A stretch of 64,000 nt of DNA from Erythrocercus mccallii (Eukaryota > Chordata > Aves > Passeriformes > Dicruridae). A program made the position numbers and the translations under genes. Under the pieces are notes generated by a model that worked only from the letters and a program-made list of their open reading frames with translations, was not told the origin of the DNA and did no database searches. Shown piece by piece: positions 26,664 through 36,942 of this stretch (positions are counted from its first letter, which is position 1; each line of letters starts with the position of its first letter). The stretch covers positions 198,081-262,080 of the forward strand of contig VZRG01000858.1 of assembly GCA_013397435.1 (NCBI GenBank), in the 5' to 3' direction.

Positions 26664-29282
26664 AAATCAAGCTTGAAGGGGTAACCCAGTCCTAGAAAAC
26701 CTGTGGTGGAGATGAGTTTTTGCTCATTCCCCAAGCTCAGCAGCCTTTCTGTCGCTCTTTAGCAGTAATACACACATGCACAGTGACAGTTGTAACACAT
26801 GTGCCTGCCGATGAATTGAAGACATTCATGGGAAGACCTGTGGGAATCCCCTGCTTTCCTTGTCTACTCTAAAGGGGCACTGACAGCAGTATCTTGATCA
26901 AAGGCTGCCTGGAGTTTCCAGGGCTCTGAACTTCCTTCTTTGGCACGTGCTGGGTTTTTTTGGACTGCATCCCAAGGCATGAGTGTGACTGGAGCGTTGT
27001 TCTGGTGCCCAGCCTTTTTAACTGGTGGGCCAAGCACAGGGATTTCAAGATGATCGTGGGGGGGATGCAAGCTGTAGTCTGGAGTGTGGTCTTTAATTTG
27101 TCTCCCTTTGTGACACTGAACTGCTGTACAGAAGTACAGCAAGAAGCCATTCACGAGCTGCTGGTTTCCTCTGGTGTGAGGGAATTGGCAGCTTTTCCCA
27201 GTCCATTCTTTTCCCAGTAGGTCCATTAACAGCCATATACAACTTTGGCTGTCTTGGGTGCTGAATGACTTTGGTGGGATGCATCACATGGAGCAAATCC
27301 TTGGTGTTCCGATGTTCCAAGGCCACACTGCTGCCATGGAGGCACCAGATGAAGGCTCTGGCTGCTTAATATCAGCTCTTCCTCTTGAGGTGTTTGGTGT
27401 TTTGGTGGTTTTTTGTCATTTTCGTTGTTGGTTTTGGCTTTCTTTTTTGTTTTCTGTCTAAGTGTTCTGCCTGGATAACACTGAAGAAGAGGGATTATCC
27501 TTACAAGCTGGGCTGCCCTAAGCACTCCTGGAGCCAGTTGAGCTCCTGCTTGTTTCTTGTGCCCTGAGCAGCCTGTCACACCGACAAGTAGCAGAGCTGG
27601 CCTGATCACAGGCAGCTGGCAAAAATTCTATAAGGAAAAGAAAATCAGCAGTTTGCTGGCTCACAATAAAGCCCCTCTTGTGGCTGCAGGTGAGAAATAA
27701 TCATAGGTCTGTTTCAGATGAGTTTTGCTTTTAAAAGCCAATATTGACTGCTTGGCAATAAGAACACATTTTTTTATTCATAAACTGTTCCATAATTTGC
27801 AGCAGGCTCAAAATCTTATGGTCAGCTCTAGTATCTTACAGAAAAGTAACATGAAATTATCTTGCACAGCAGGATGAGGCAAGGTGGTAGTGAGGAAAGC
27901 AGAACAGAGATGAAGCATCTGAAAGGGCAGGTTCCTGAAATAATGGGAGTATCGAGTTTGTCATTCCAGTTCAAGTACAGCAAAACAGCAGCAATGTCCC
28001 CATCACAGGTGGTGGATTGCAAAGCTGGCTGCCTGGATTGGAGCTGTTGTTTTAAAGAGAAAAATGAATCTCAAAACTGGATAGCCTGAAGTGCCCATGC
28101 AAGTCTGTAGGCTCATCTCCACAGCCTTTCTTTAGGAGATTTCCTCCTCTCCCAGCCACCAGAGCAATGCCGTAGGTTGGACAATGTCATTCACAGCCCT
28201 ACTCTATTTATAGAGTAAATTTATTTCAGCAGCCCCTCCTGGAGCTCCTGTTTCCAGATTTAAAAGAGCTTTCAGGCTGTGTTGTCGTCTCTCATTTTCT
28301 ACTGGCAGAAAAAAGGAAGAGTTGCCTTTTGCTTGGAAAGCAACAGAGCACTTCTGCTTCTCTTTGCAGACCATGGCTCCCATCCCTCAGATCCGGAGAC
28401 AAGTCAGGCAAGGGCTGTGCGTGAGGCACCTGCTGCTGGAAGTCACTTCTGCTGAGCTGCCCTTGCCTTGACTTCCAAGACAATGGGAGATGGCTGGTGA
28501 AGACCAGTAGCAAGTGAGGAAAAAGTGGGTCTAAAGGCACAACCACCCGATGGAAGATGGGGTTTAGAGGAGGGGGTTAGGGTGGAATGTACTGTACAGG
28601 TGCAGCAGCTTGCCTTGGCTGAGCCCTGACAGCCGAGTCCTTGTCACCTGCAGCGGTGGCCTGATCCACCTCCAAGTCAAGGCTTGTAATTTGCGAGTTG
28701 AAAGGGTTTTTTGATATAGGCTAGATGTAACTTGAAGAAACTGCAGCATAGAGGTGCCTGGCATGAGAAATGTAGCATTAGAATAACACTCTGCATCTTA
28801 ATTTTAAATTACTGTCATTTGCTGATCCTCTGTGTTTCTCCAGCTTTGCTTTCCCCTTTTCCTTTCTCCTTCCCAACAACCCAGACAGTCCTTTTGATGT
28901 TATGATTTTCTGTCATGCTGTTTGTGTGATACAGTGTTTATTTTTCAAAGCCAGAGGAGGACTTAATAACATTCATGATCACAGAACAGCTTTGCTTTAA
29001 AAGCTCATTAGTTAGAGCTTGTCTCCTGGTTGTTGCTTTCAGTGACAGAAAAACATATATATCCCTGTGTGTTTATTGTGCCTCACTGACTTTCCTGGTG
29101 TGAGCAAATGCTGATAAAGAGCTTGAAGTGAAGTGTTGACTGCATCAGTGAATGCTCATTTTCTAGGCTTTTTTAATAGATGGAACAAGTGATTCTCAAC
29201 TGAGCAGGCTGGTGGTGCCTGGACCTTGGACAGCAGAAGTTTGAGATAATTGTCACTATTGGCCAAATCCAGCAGGAAAGCC

Positions 29283-29843
29283 TGGTTGGAGGGAAAACTC
29301 GGCCCGGATCATGGCCAGAATATGGAACGGAGCCACCCAGTTGGAGTGAAAACCCGGACAGGATTTTTCCAGAGTCCAGACTGGAGTCGGTTTGAGTGAA
29401 AACCCAGACCAGATTTTTTTCAGAGTCCGGACCAGAGTCGGTTGGAGGGAAAACCCGGACCGGATTTTGGCCGGAGTCCAGACTGGAGTAGGTTGGAGCA
29501 AAAACCCGGACCGGACTTTTCCTGGAGTCCGGACTGGAGTCAGTTTGAGGGAAAACCCAGACTGAATTTTGGCCAGACTCTGAACCGGAGTTTGAGTGAA
29601 AACCCGGACTGGATTGCAACTGGAGTCCAGACTGAAGTCAATGGGAGTGAAAACCCAGACCGAATTCCAGCAAGAGTCCGGACTGGAGTCGGTTGGAGCA
29701 AAAACCTGGACCAGATTTTCCCCAGAATCCGGACTGGAGTTGGTTGGAGTGAAAACTCAGACCAGATTTTTCCCAGAGTCTGGACCAGAGTCACCCAGTT
29801 TGAGTGAAAACCCGGACCGGATTGCACCAGACTCTGGAATGGA
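29283..29843. repeat. 51-bp-period minisatellite, about 11 imperfect copies
   Basis: The anchor AAAAC recurs at 29294, 29349, 29399, 29450, 29501, 29552, 29599, 29650, 29701, 29752 and 29807. Spacings are 55, 50, 51, 51, 51, 47, 51, 51, 51 and 55 bp. Each unit carries an AAAACCCGGACCGG-like start, a GAGTCCGGACTGGAGT-like middle and a GGTTGGAG or GTTTGAG end. The two 55-bp units, first and last, both carry extra bases around a CACCCAG motif. Because 51 is a multiple of three and units lack stops in several frames, long open frames appear on both strands (29173-29619 -, 29442-29807 +, 29540-29827 -, 29596-29877 +). These are repeat artefacts, not genes. The array lies in an EHBP1 intron about 0.7 kb before the next exon and probably varies in copy number. 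Confidence 0.93.
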
Positions 29844-30518
29844 TGGATCAGTGATTCTTAACGGCATTACAAAATAGGTTGAGCTTGGAAAAAGGCATAC
29901 TTATTCCAAACCAGAGCAGAAATGCTCTCTGTAATCCAAACTGATGCTCAAAGGTAGACAGGTTCACAGTCTATTTAACTGTTGGGTTTTTTGTTATCTT
30001 TTCTACTTGTAGATACCCCAGCATATTAATTCTTAAAAACTTAAATGTTTTAGCAGCATTATAAATCATTGTTTTCACTTTTCTTTCCTCAAGTAAAACT
30101 TCTTGCTCCATTTATGTGTAAATGTGATTAGACCTGCACTATATGTTATACACAAAATAAAGCTCAGCTTGCTACAGAACTTCTGACCTTACAGCCTTAA
30201 TTTTTGCAAGGTTCTAAGTGTCCTGACCCGTGCTATGCAATAAAACAGCTGAGTTTAGGACCTTGTGAGGAACAGCTTTAGTTCAATGGGAAAGTCTGTT
30301 AGTGGTCTGAGTTTCCTTATTGTCATTCTTAATTGTGTCCTTTGAAGTGTTCAGTAGAGACATGGGTTTAAGAATGTGACCTTTTTGGAGTCAGTGATAT
30401 GTTACTTTTACCTGCATGCCCTGGGTCCTCTGGGTGTCAAGTCAGCTTTATAACAAACAAATAAATAAAAGCAACTTTTATAATGGCTTTAAACAACTGG
30501 GTATTTTTCTTCCTTTAG

Positions 30519-30614
30519 GCACACAGCTGGCAGCCTGGAATCAAGAACCCATACCGTGGGGTGGTGGTGTGGCCTGTACCTGAAAATGTTGAAATTACTG
30601 TGACTCTCTTCAAG
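30519..30614 (+). CDS. EHBP1: EHBP1 internal coding exon (NT-C2 domain, middle)
   Basis: This 96-bp exon (32 codons, phase 0 to 0) is preceded by TTCCTTTAG and followed by GTATGT, a near-consensus donor. It begins AHSWQPGIKNPYRG, continues VVVWPVPENVEITVTLFK, and follows directly on the KSSK end of the previous exon. In the family this is the body of the NT-C2 beta-sandwich, about residues 55-86. Val in PENVEI replaces Ile of the human protein as I remember it, a conservative change. The LFK ending favours EHBP1 over EHBP1L1. Because both borders are phase 0, skipping the exon would keep the frame but delete core strands of the C2 fold. Confidence 0.97.
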
Positions 30615-33600
30615 GTATGTTTTTTTTTTAAAGCATAATCTTTACCATTTCCTAAACAATACATGAAAAAATTCATCTGGAAATGCCAGATGATAGTGAC
30701 AAGGTCTAATCTTGCTGGGTTTATGTCATTAACTGCACAACCTTACGTCCTCAGTTCAAATCTGGGTGAGAGGGATGGTCTGTTCCCTGCCAAAGCTGAC
30801 TTGTGTAGTTTAGTTAACACACTGAAATATCCATTGAGCTGATTATGGCGTTGGCACAGAGTCCAGCACATGTGTAACTGTGCACGTAGTACATGTGTAA
30901 GGACTTGGCATGGGCCACAGCCTGGTAGGTTTTCTTTAAATACTGGAAGGCAGAAGTTGTCATGACACAGTCATTTCTAGACTTCCTTGTTCAGTTTCAG
31001 TGCACGCTGTTGGCTGCAACAGAATCCAGCTCCTCATTTCCCATTATTTAGAATGCTACTCAAACATCACAACACTCACATGATTGCAGCTGCAAGAGTG
31101 GATGTGCAGTATTTCAATAGTACAGAGAATAATAAGATTTTACAGGGAAATGTTTTGTTTTTTGAACTGCATTGGTTTCTACTGAAGAAAAAGCCTATTT
31201 GTGTGAAGCAGGAGGAGGAAGTGATAATTATGCTAGAACTTATTTTCCAAATATTACTGGGTAAGGCCCTTTCTGCATAAACAATGCAGCTTTGCATGTG
31301 TGACGGTGTAGGAGGTGGAAGATTTCTGGGATTTTCATTCCATAGTTCTTCCTCGTTCTTTACTCTGGTGCCTTCATCTACATTCTGGCTGTTCCTACTT
31401 CTAGCTACTCCCTTTGCAGCTTAGGGCAACATTAACATACTTCTTTCTAATTAGTAATATTTGTATTTCTTTGTCTTGGGGACTTTTCTGAGCTTGGATG
31501 TGGCTTCTGGACTAGCTTTAGAATGGGAATTTGTTACTTGGTTCATTTAGCCTAAAAAAAGATGGTTGTCCTTTTTTTCCATTCCTTTTTTTTTTTAATT
31601 CCTGCCCTTAGGATTACCAATGAACACAAACTTCTCAGGTTGGTAGTGATCATAAACTATCATAAATTTGTCTCTCTTCTTACAAACATAGTCTTCAACT
31701 ATGATTCCAAAAATTCACTACCAAAGCTTGTTTGCTTAGAGGACCTCTGCTTGGACTAAGAACCTTGTCAGCATTATGTGGCAGTGCTACATGTCTGCAC
31801 AATCTGAACATGGTTATGCAAGACTGCAAATGTTGCTTGATATTTTCAGCATTTAAAGGGATGCAGAAATGTACAGAAATCTTGATTGTGGTTATGATGT
31901 GAAGTGAAGGATGAGAAATAAAGTTTTTTGGGTGCAGCTCTGTGGTACTGTGGCTTTGGAGTGGAGGTGTCTTCTGGCCTTCTCTTGCCATCGCATCTTT
32001 TTATTTACACTTGTACTGCTTCAAGGTTCTGTTATGTAGAGCAGCACAGCAGCCTTGTTAGTTGTATAATTGAGATTGAGGGTAGGACTATCTAGTGGGG
32101 GATGGAAGGGCCTCTGGAGCCAGTGTCAGGTATTACAAAAGCTTAGTTTTACCCAGTACTAATTCTGCAGGCAGATCTCTTCACTGGACTTCTTCCTCTC
32201 CCCAGAAATGAACCTGCCTGTCACAGGAATTGATCTGGGAGGAGAGACAGGAGTATGAATAACGCCAACAGCTGTGCCTTCTGTAAATGGTACCCACTGG
32301 TCTCTGGGGGAATGAGCATTGGATTTATAATCAAAGTATTGAGAACCATCACCCTGTCAGGCAGCTCTTACTGTAAAATCTGCTCTAATTGATCCTGCAG
32401 CTCTTCTAACAAGAGTGCCTGTAAGTGGCCAAAGGCCCTTTGTTCTGTGTGAGGGAATGCACAGAGCAGCTTGTTGAGCAAGCAGTGCCAGCAGTGCTGG
32501 AGCTGTGTGAGACCAGCAGCCTGCCCGAGTGAGCTGTGAGGGGCAGGGGATTGCAGGCAGGAGATGGTGTCGGCCCAGTTCAGGCTGTGCCCAGTCCCCT
32601 GATGGCTTTGTTAGCTCTGTGGTGCTTCAGCTGCAGCACAGGACATGTCCCAGCACCCACAGAGCTGGCAGTTCTGTAGCTGCTGGGTTCTGGGCAAAGG
32701 CAGGCAAAAAGCAGGGGCTGTTTCTCCCACAGCTGCTGCATTGTCTGGGCAGCACTGGAGCAGTGGGAAGGGAAGTACGTGATGGCACTCTGCAGCCGCC
32801 TTTCTGGGAGCTGACTTGGAGGTCAGGATTTATATTCTTCCTTCCTCTAGAAGAAAGGAGACAAAAAGATTTAAAACAATAAAGCTCAGGAAAGAAAAGA
32901 AGCTGCTCATCTTGCAGTTGTGTAAAAATCCTTTTTGCAGCCATTCCGCTGCGAAGGAGGGTGATTATTGAAGGTTTGGCACTTGGCAGGCTTCATTTAA
33001 CAAACAGGAGCTGTTTGCTTTCACCACCACCTGAGAGGAGCTGCTGCCGCCGTGTCCACCCTGGCAGAGCTGGGAGCAATCCCAGATAACAACTGAGTGC
33101 TGTTGGGAATGGAAGGGGTGGGCTCCAGACAGACAGCGATGTGTTGTGGGAAATGATTCACACAGTAGTGGCAGCGCATTCGTGAGTGGCTGTTGAAATG
33201 TGTTGCTGGTAGGATTAGGAGATAAGTCAAGGTTTTGAGTGCTGATGAGAATGTTAAGTGTCTCCTCTCCAGCAGTCAGCTGTGGGCACTTGAGAGCTGG
33301 CTAAGCAAAGTGTCTGTGATCAGTCAACAGATGAGATAGTCTGCATTATCTGCACAGCCCTGCTTTAGGTGTTACCTTGTTTACAACAACATATTTGTGA
33401 TTCTTGCGCAAGCAGAGTACTGAAGAGATTACAACCTTCATTTAGAAAACTAATTTCAAGTAAATGTAAGCTTTTTTGTTTGTTTGTGTCAAATAATTGC
33501 AGGCTGCTGGTAAAATTTCATGCTGCCCTGGAGTCATGTGGGGAAAAGCATCACGTGGATATATTGATTCAGCTTCCCTTGGCTAGCTGTAGCTCCTGCC

Positions 33601-34784
33601 CATCCAGCCACTGAAGTGCTAATTACATAAAAAGTTCCATCTGTTCTGAAAGTTTAACTTCTCCCTTTGCTGAGCTCCACACGGATGTTTAGTTATGCCG
33701 TGGGTTTTTCAACCAAACTGGGGAGAAAGAAACATCATGAAACAACAAGCCTATTGTGCATTTAAATTCCATAATTTGTAGTGCTTTCGTGGAAAGATTC
33801 ACAAATGCCAGAAAAGCCAGAGCTGAATTCCCACTTTTTTTTTGTTACCATGGTTGTGCTCCAGAAGTTAATTTTTTAGAGTCCCTGTATTAGCAAAGTT
33901 GAACTACCACATATGAACATTTGTATACTTTTCTGTGGGTTTATACACAAACTCGGGTCTTTGTCAGCTGAGAGAGATTTTAAACCAGAAATTTTCGCTG
34001 CCAAGCAAGCCCAGTGCTTTTAGTAAAGCTAAATGAACATCAATTGTACTATGAGGATTTAAATTGCAACATCAAAATTCTCTAGCTTAAAAGCAAAGTG
34101 ACATCCTGAGCAAAAATGTTTGTTCTTCAGGAGTAAGCATGGACTTTGCTTTATTGGATTACACAAACCACTTGTTTTGTCAGTAGTGTACGTGGTTTAT
34201 CACACCACTGTACCATTGCAACAACAGGGACCATTACCAACTCCTAATTCCAAGGTTTGGAAAAGACATTTTTAAAAGCATAGCTTTCTAAGCACACAAA
34301 ACATTATTTAGGAGTAAAATAAGAATGAAAGGGATCATCAAGACACGCTTGTGTAGTTGAAAGTATTCCTGTCCTCATATATTACTCAGAAAAAATCCCT
34401 ATCATTCTTCCTGAAAGCCCAAGTCAATCATGCCTTGATTTTATAAAATAATAACTGGCCATGCTGTAGCAGGAGCACTGCACCAAAGCCAATGTGTTAT
34501 TGCAGGGGAGAAAAGAACCTAAATCAGCCCAGAACCTCTTCATAAAGCCATTTCTCATAAGTAAAGTTCAGGTTCAGAATGTACTTAATTCAGTTTAGGC
34601 GGGGGGCTTGACCACATACTATGAAGAATACTCCATAGGAGTGGCAACCAGTTCCATAGGCAAGGTGTTGTGTGTCAGATATAAAAATCATAAGCTTGGG
34701 GAAGTAAACACATTTGCACATCAAAAAATTAAATGGTTAAAAATTTAAAGGATTAGTGGGAGACTAATTTTAAAAAAAGATTTG

Positions 34785-34796
34785 AAAAAAAAAAAA
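34785..34796. repeat. A12 homopolymer run
   Basis: Twelve consecutive A, following AT-rich sequence that resembles a 3' untranslated region in composition only. A retroposed tail is conceivable, but no parent sequence was recognised. Confidence 0.75.
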
Positions 34797-35387
34797 GGGA
34801 CATTCAATCCTTGTTGCCTTTCTAGCCCAGAGGTTTTACAGGAAAGTGTGAGCTTGGTGTGGTGATGCACAGGGATGTTTCTCCAGCCTCCTCAGAGCTC
34901 CCTGCTTTCTGGCAGCTCCAATTAAAGCTGATCACAGTTGTATGTGATTTCCTAGACTAATCAGACCTCTGTAATCGCCATTGAAAGCAACAAGAATTGG
35001 GTCAAATTTGGAGTCTTGCGCAGTTTCAGGCAGGCAAAGTACAAAAGCTGAGGACAGATGCTGGAGTACCCAGAGCATCTGCTGCAGGTCACTGGTAAAG
35101 GGAGATCACACACCCTGTCAGTGTTTGATGTGATCGACTGTGACACTCCTTAAGCAGTTATTCCCCAAGAAGAAAGACTGAAGATTAAGGCTGGTATGAA
35201 GTGATCTAATTGAAAGACAAGCTTCAAACCCCAGGAACGCTTAGGGAGGAGGCATGGGGAAGGAAGGGAGGAAGGGACTAACAGTCTGAGCATCTTCCCT
35301 ACCCACTCAGGCTGCTGAATAGGAAATGCAGCAGTCCCCTGATATCTCCTTTGTTCCTACTACAAGAAATACAAAAATAAATCTGGA

Positions 35388-35610
35388 TTAACTTCCAACT
35401 TTATTAGGTGGTCGCATAAACAGATACTTGTGTGATTATAGTTATAACACAGTTTCTGTTGCAAACAATATGTTACATTTGGGGCTAACGTTTCCTCATG
35501 TGGTCTCCATAACAGGTGATATTTCTATAAATCTGGCTAATATTTCATCTTATTTTGGATTTGAATAAACCTTGATTACTACAGAGCTAGGATTTACAGT
35601 GGTTCAGCTG
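35388..35610 (+). repeat. Left arm of long inverted repeat
   Basis: This arm, starting ATTAACT and ending GGTTCAGCTG, is about 95% identical to the reverse complement of 36690-36942 over its whole length. Shared landmarks in order are TTAGGTGGT, CAGATACTTG, GTTGCAAACAATATGTTACA, TGTGGTCTCCATAACAGGTG and a GGATTTACNGTGGTTCAGCTG end. The spacer between arms is about 1,080 bp and shows no mobile-element coding sequence that I recognise. The two arms may be two copies of one unidentified repeat family in opposite orientation, or a local inverted duplication. Confidence 0.9.
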
Positions 35611-36650
35611 CATTACTGAATTATTGGAGAAGGTTTACCTTTCTTCACTCTGAAACCACCTTGTACTCTGCAGAAAGGACTCGTCCTTGACAAGAATGGG
35701 TTTGTGATGAGCTGATCAACAGAGAGCAGAAAAATGGGTCTGACACGTCCTTTACTCTTCCCAAGCCCAGAAGAGTTGACTTTTTGAGTAGCTGGCATGG
35801 GGACAGGCAGAATGGTGTCACAGAAAGAAGCTAAGGGGTGGGATTGCAGAGAAAAGCTGATGTCCTGTCTCTTGCACAGTTCCCTACTACTTGCTTCTTA
35901 CCAGGGCGTTACTTTTGGCACACTAAGGTCATCTTATGAGACAAAAAAGAGAGAAAAAAGAGTAGAGAAAATAGGCTGAAACTTAGTTGAAGGGAAGCCA
36001 AGCCCTTAGCTGAAAGGGAATGCCAAACTGAGACAGGAAAATGGGACCCATGTCTTGGTATGAAAAATTATGATTTTTTTCTTTTTTACATAGTAAAATG
36101 AGGAGGAGCAACAAGCTGTTCAATCCATTTGCCTTAATGCTTGCAGCTTTCAATTTGGGGTGAAACCATGGTGAATGTTGGATAGAGTGTAGTTCTGCAT
36201 CTGTGGCATACTGGTGAAGCAAATACGCATTATCAAAAAAAATTCCCTTGCCATCTCTCCTCATGTTACAGCGAGATGTGAGACAATTTGTTCCTTGATC
36301 TTTTTAGGTGATTTTCGTTATCATTTGCTTTTAGGAGATGGGAATGAGGTCTGTTTATAACTCTTTAGGTGTTCCCAGCTTGTATCTGCTTGCAGGTGAG
36401 GTGAGGCTTTTGTGTGCCCTGTTACCAGAGAGTGCTTTCATACACTACTGGAGCGTTCCAAAGGCTGCTATAACCATTATTCCTGGAGTTATTCTTCTTT
36501 AGAATAGCAGTTTTCCCTTAGGCATAGTCACCTGTATAGTCCTCAAATAATAGTTTGCTAGATACATCACATGAGTTTTTATGTGGGGAATGAATGGAGA
36601 ATATGGATTAACCAGTGAGGGAAGTATGTGGTGGTGGGGTTTTTTTAGCT

Positions 36651-36693
36651 GGTGTCCACATGCTGAAAAAGTCTTGCATAGAATTTGAACAGC
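36651..36693 (+). repeat. Short dispersed repeat, copy 1
   Basis: The GGTGTCCACATGCTGAAAAA-type stretch followed by GTCTTG and AATTTGA recurs with few mismatches at 39752-39792. It directly abuts and slightly overlaps the right arm of the inverted repeat. This suggests the arm and this stretch may belong to one larger repeat family. Confidence 0.6.
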
Positions 36694-36942
36694 TGAACCA
36701 CCGTAAATCCTAGCTTTGTAGTAATCAAGGCTTATTCAAATCCAAAATAAGACGAAATATTAGCCAGATTTATAGAAACATCACCTGTTATGGAGACCAC
36801 ATGAAGAAATGTTAGCCCCAAATGTAACATATTGTTTGCAACAGAAACTGTGTTATAATTATAATCACACAAGAAACTGTGCTATAACTATAATCATACA
36901 AGTATCTGTTGACATAACCACCTAATGAAGTTGTGAGTTAAT
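36690..36942 (-). repeat. Right arm of long inverted repeat, with internal 29-bp duplication
   Basis: This is the reverse complement of the left arm at 35388-35610. It is about 30 bp longer because a 29-bp unit starting AGAAACTGTG is present twice in tandem (36843-36871 and 36872-36900, a few mismatches). The left arm has a single copy. The high identity suggests recent duplication or gene conversion between arms. Confidence 0.9.

Larger units (their letters stand above)
23079..30518 (+). other. EHBP1: EHBP1 intron (7,440 bp)
   Basis: The intron begins GTTAGT and ends in a pyrimidine-rich tract with TTTAG. It contains the 51-bp minisatellite near 29.28-29.84 kb, a T16 run at 25817-25832 and a (GT)n run at 26645-26663. 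A small 9-bp hairpin (24166-24174 with 24180-24188, loop CAGCT) is also visible. I see no other supported gene, RNA or mobile element; the remaining sequence is unassigned intron. Confidence 0.9.

Noticed and set aside
29173..29877. Four long overlapping open frames on both strands with repeated Pro/Asp/Arg-type motifs
   Set aside because: They are produced by the 51-bp tandem repeat, whose period is a multiple of three; open frames on both strands at once argue against a gene.
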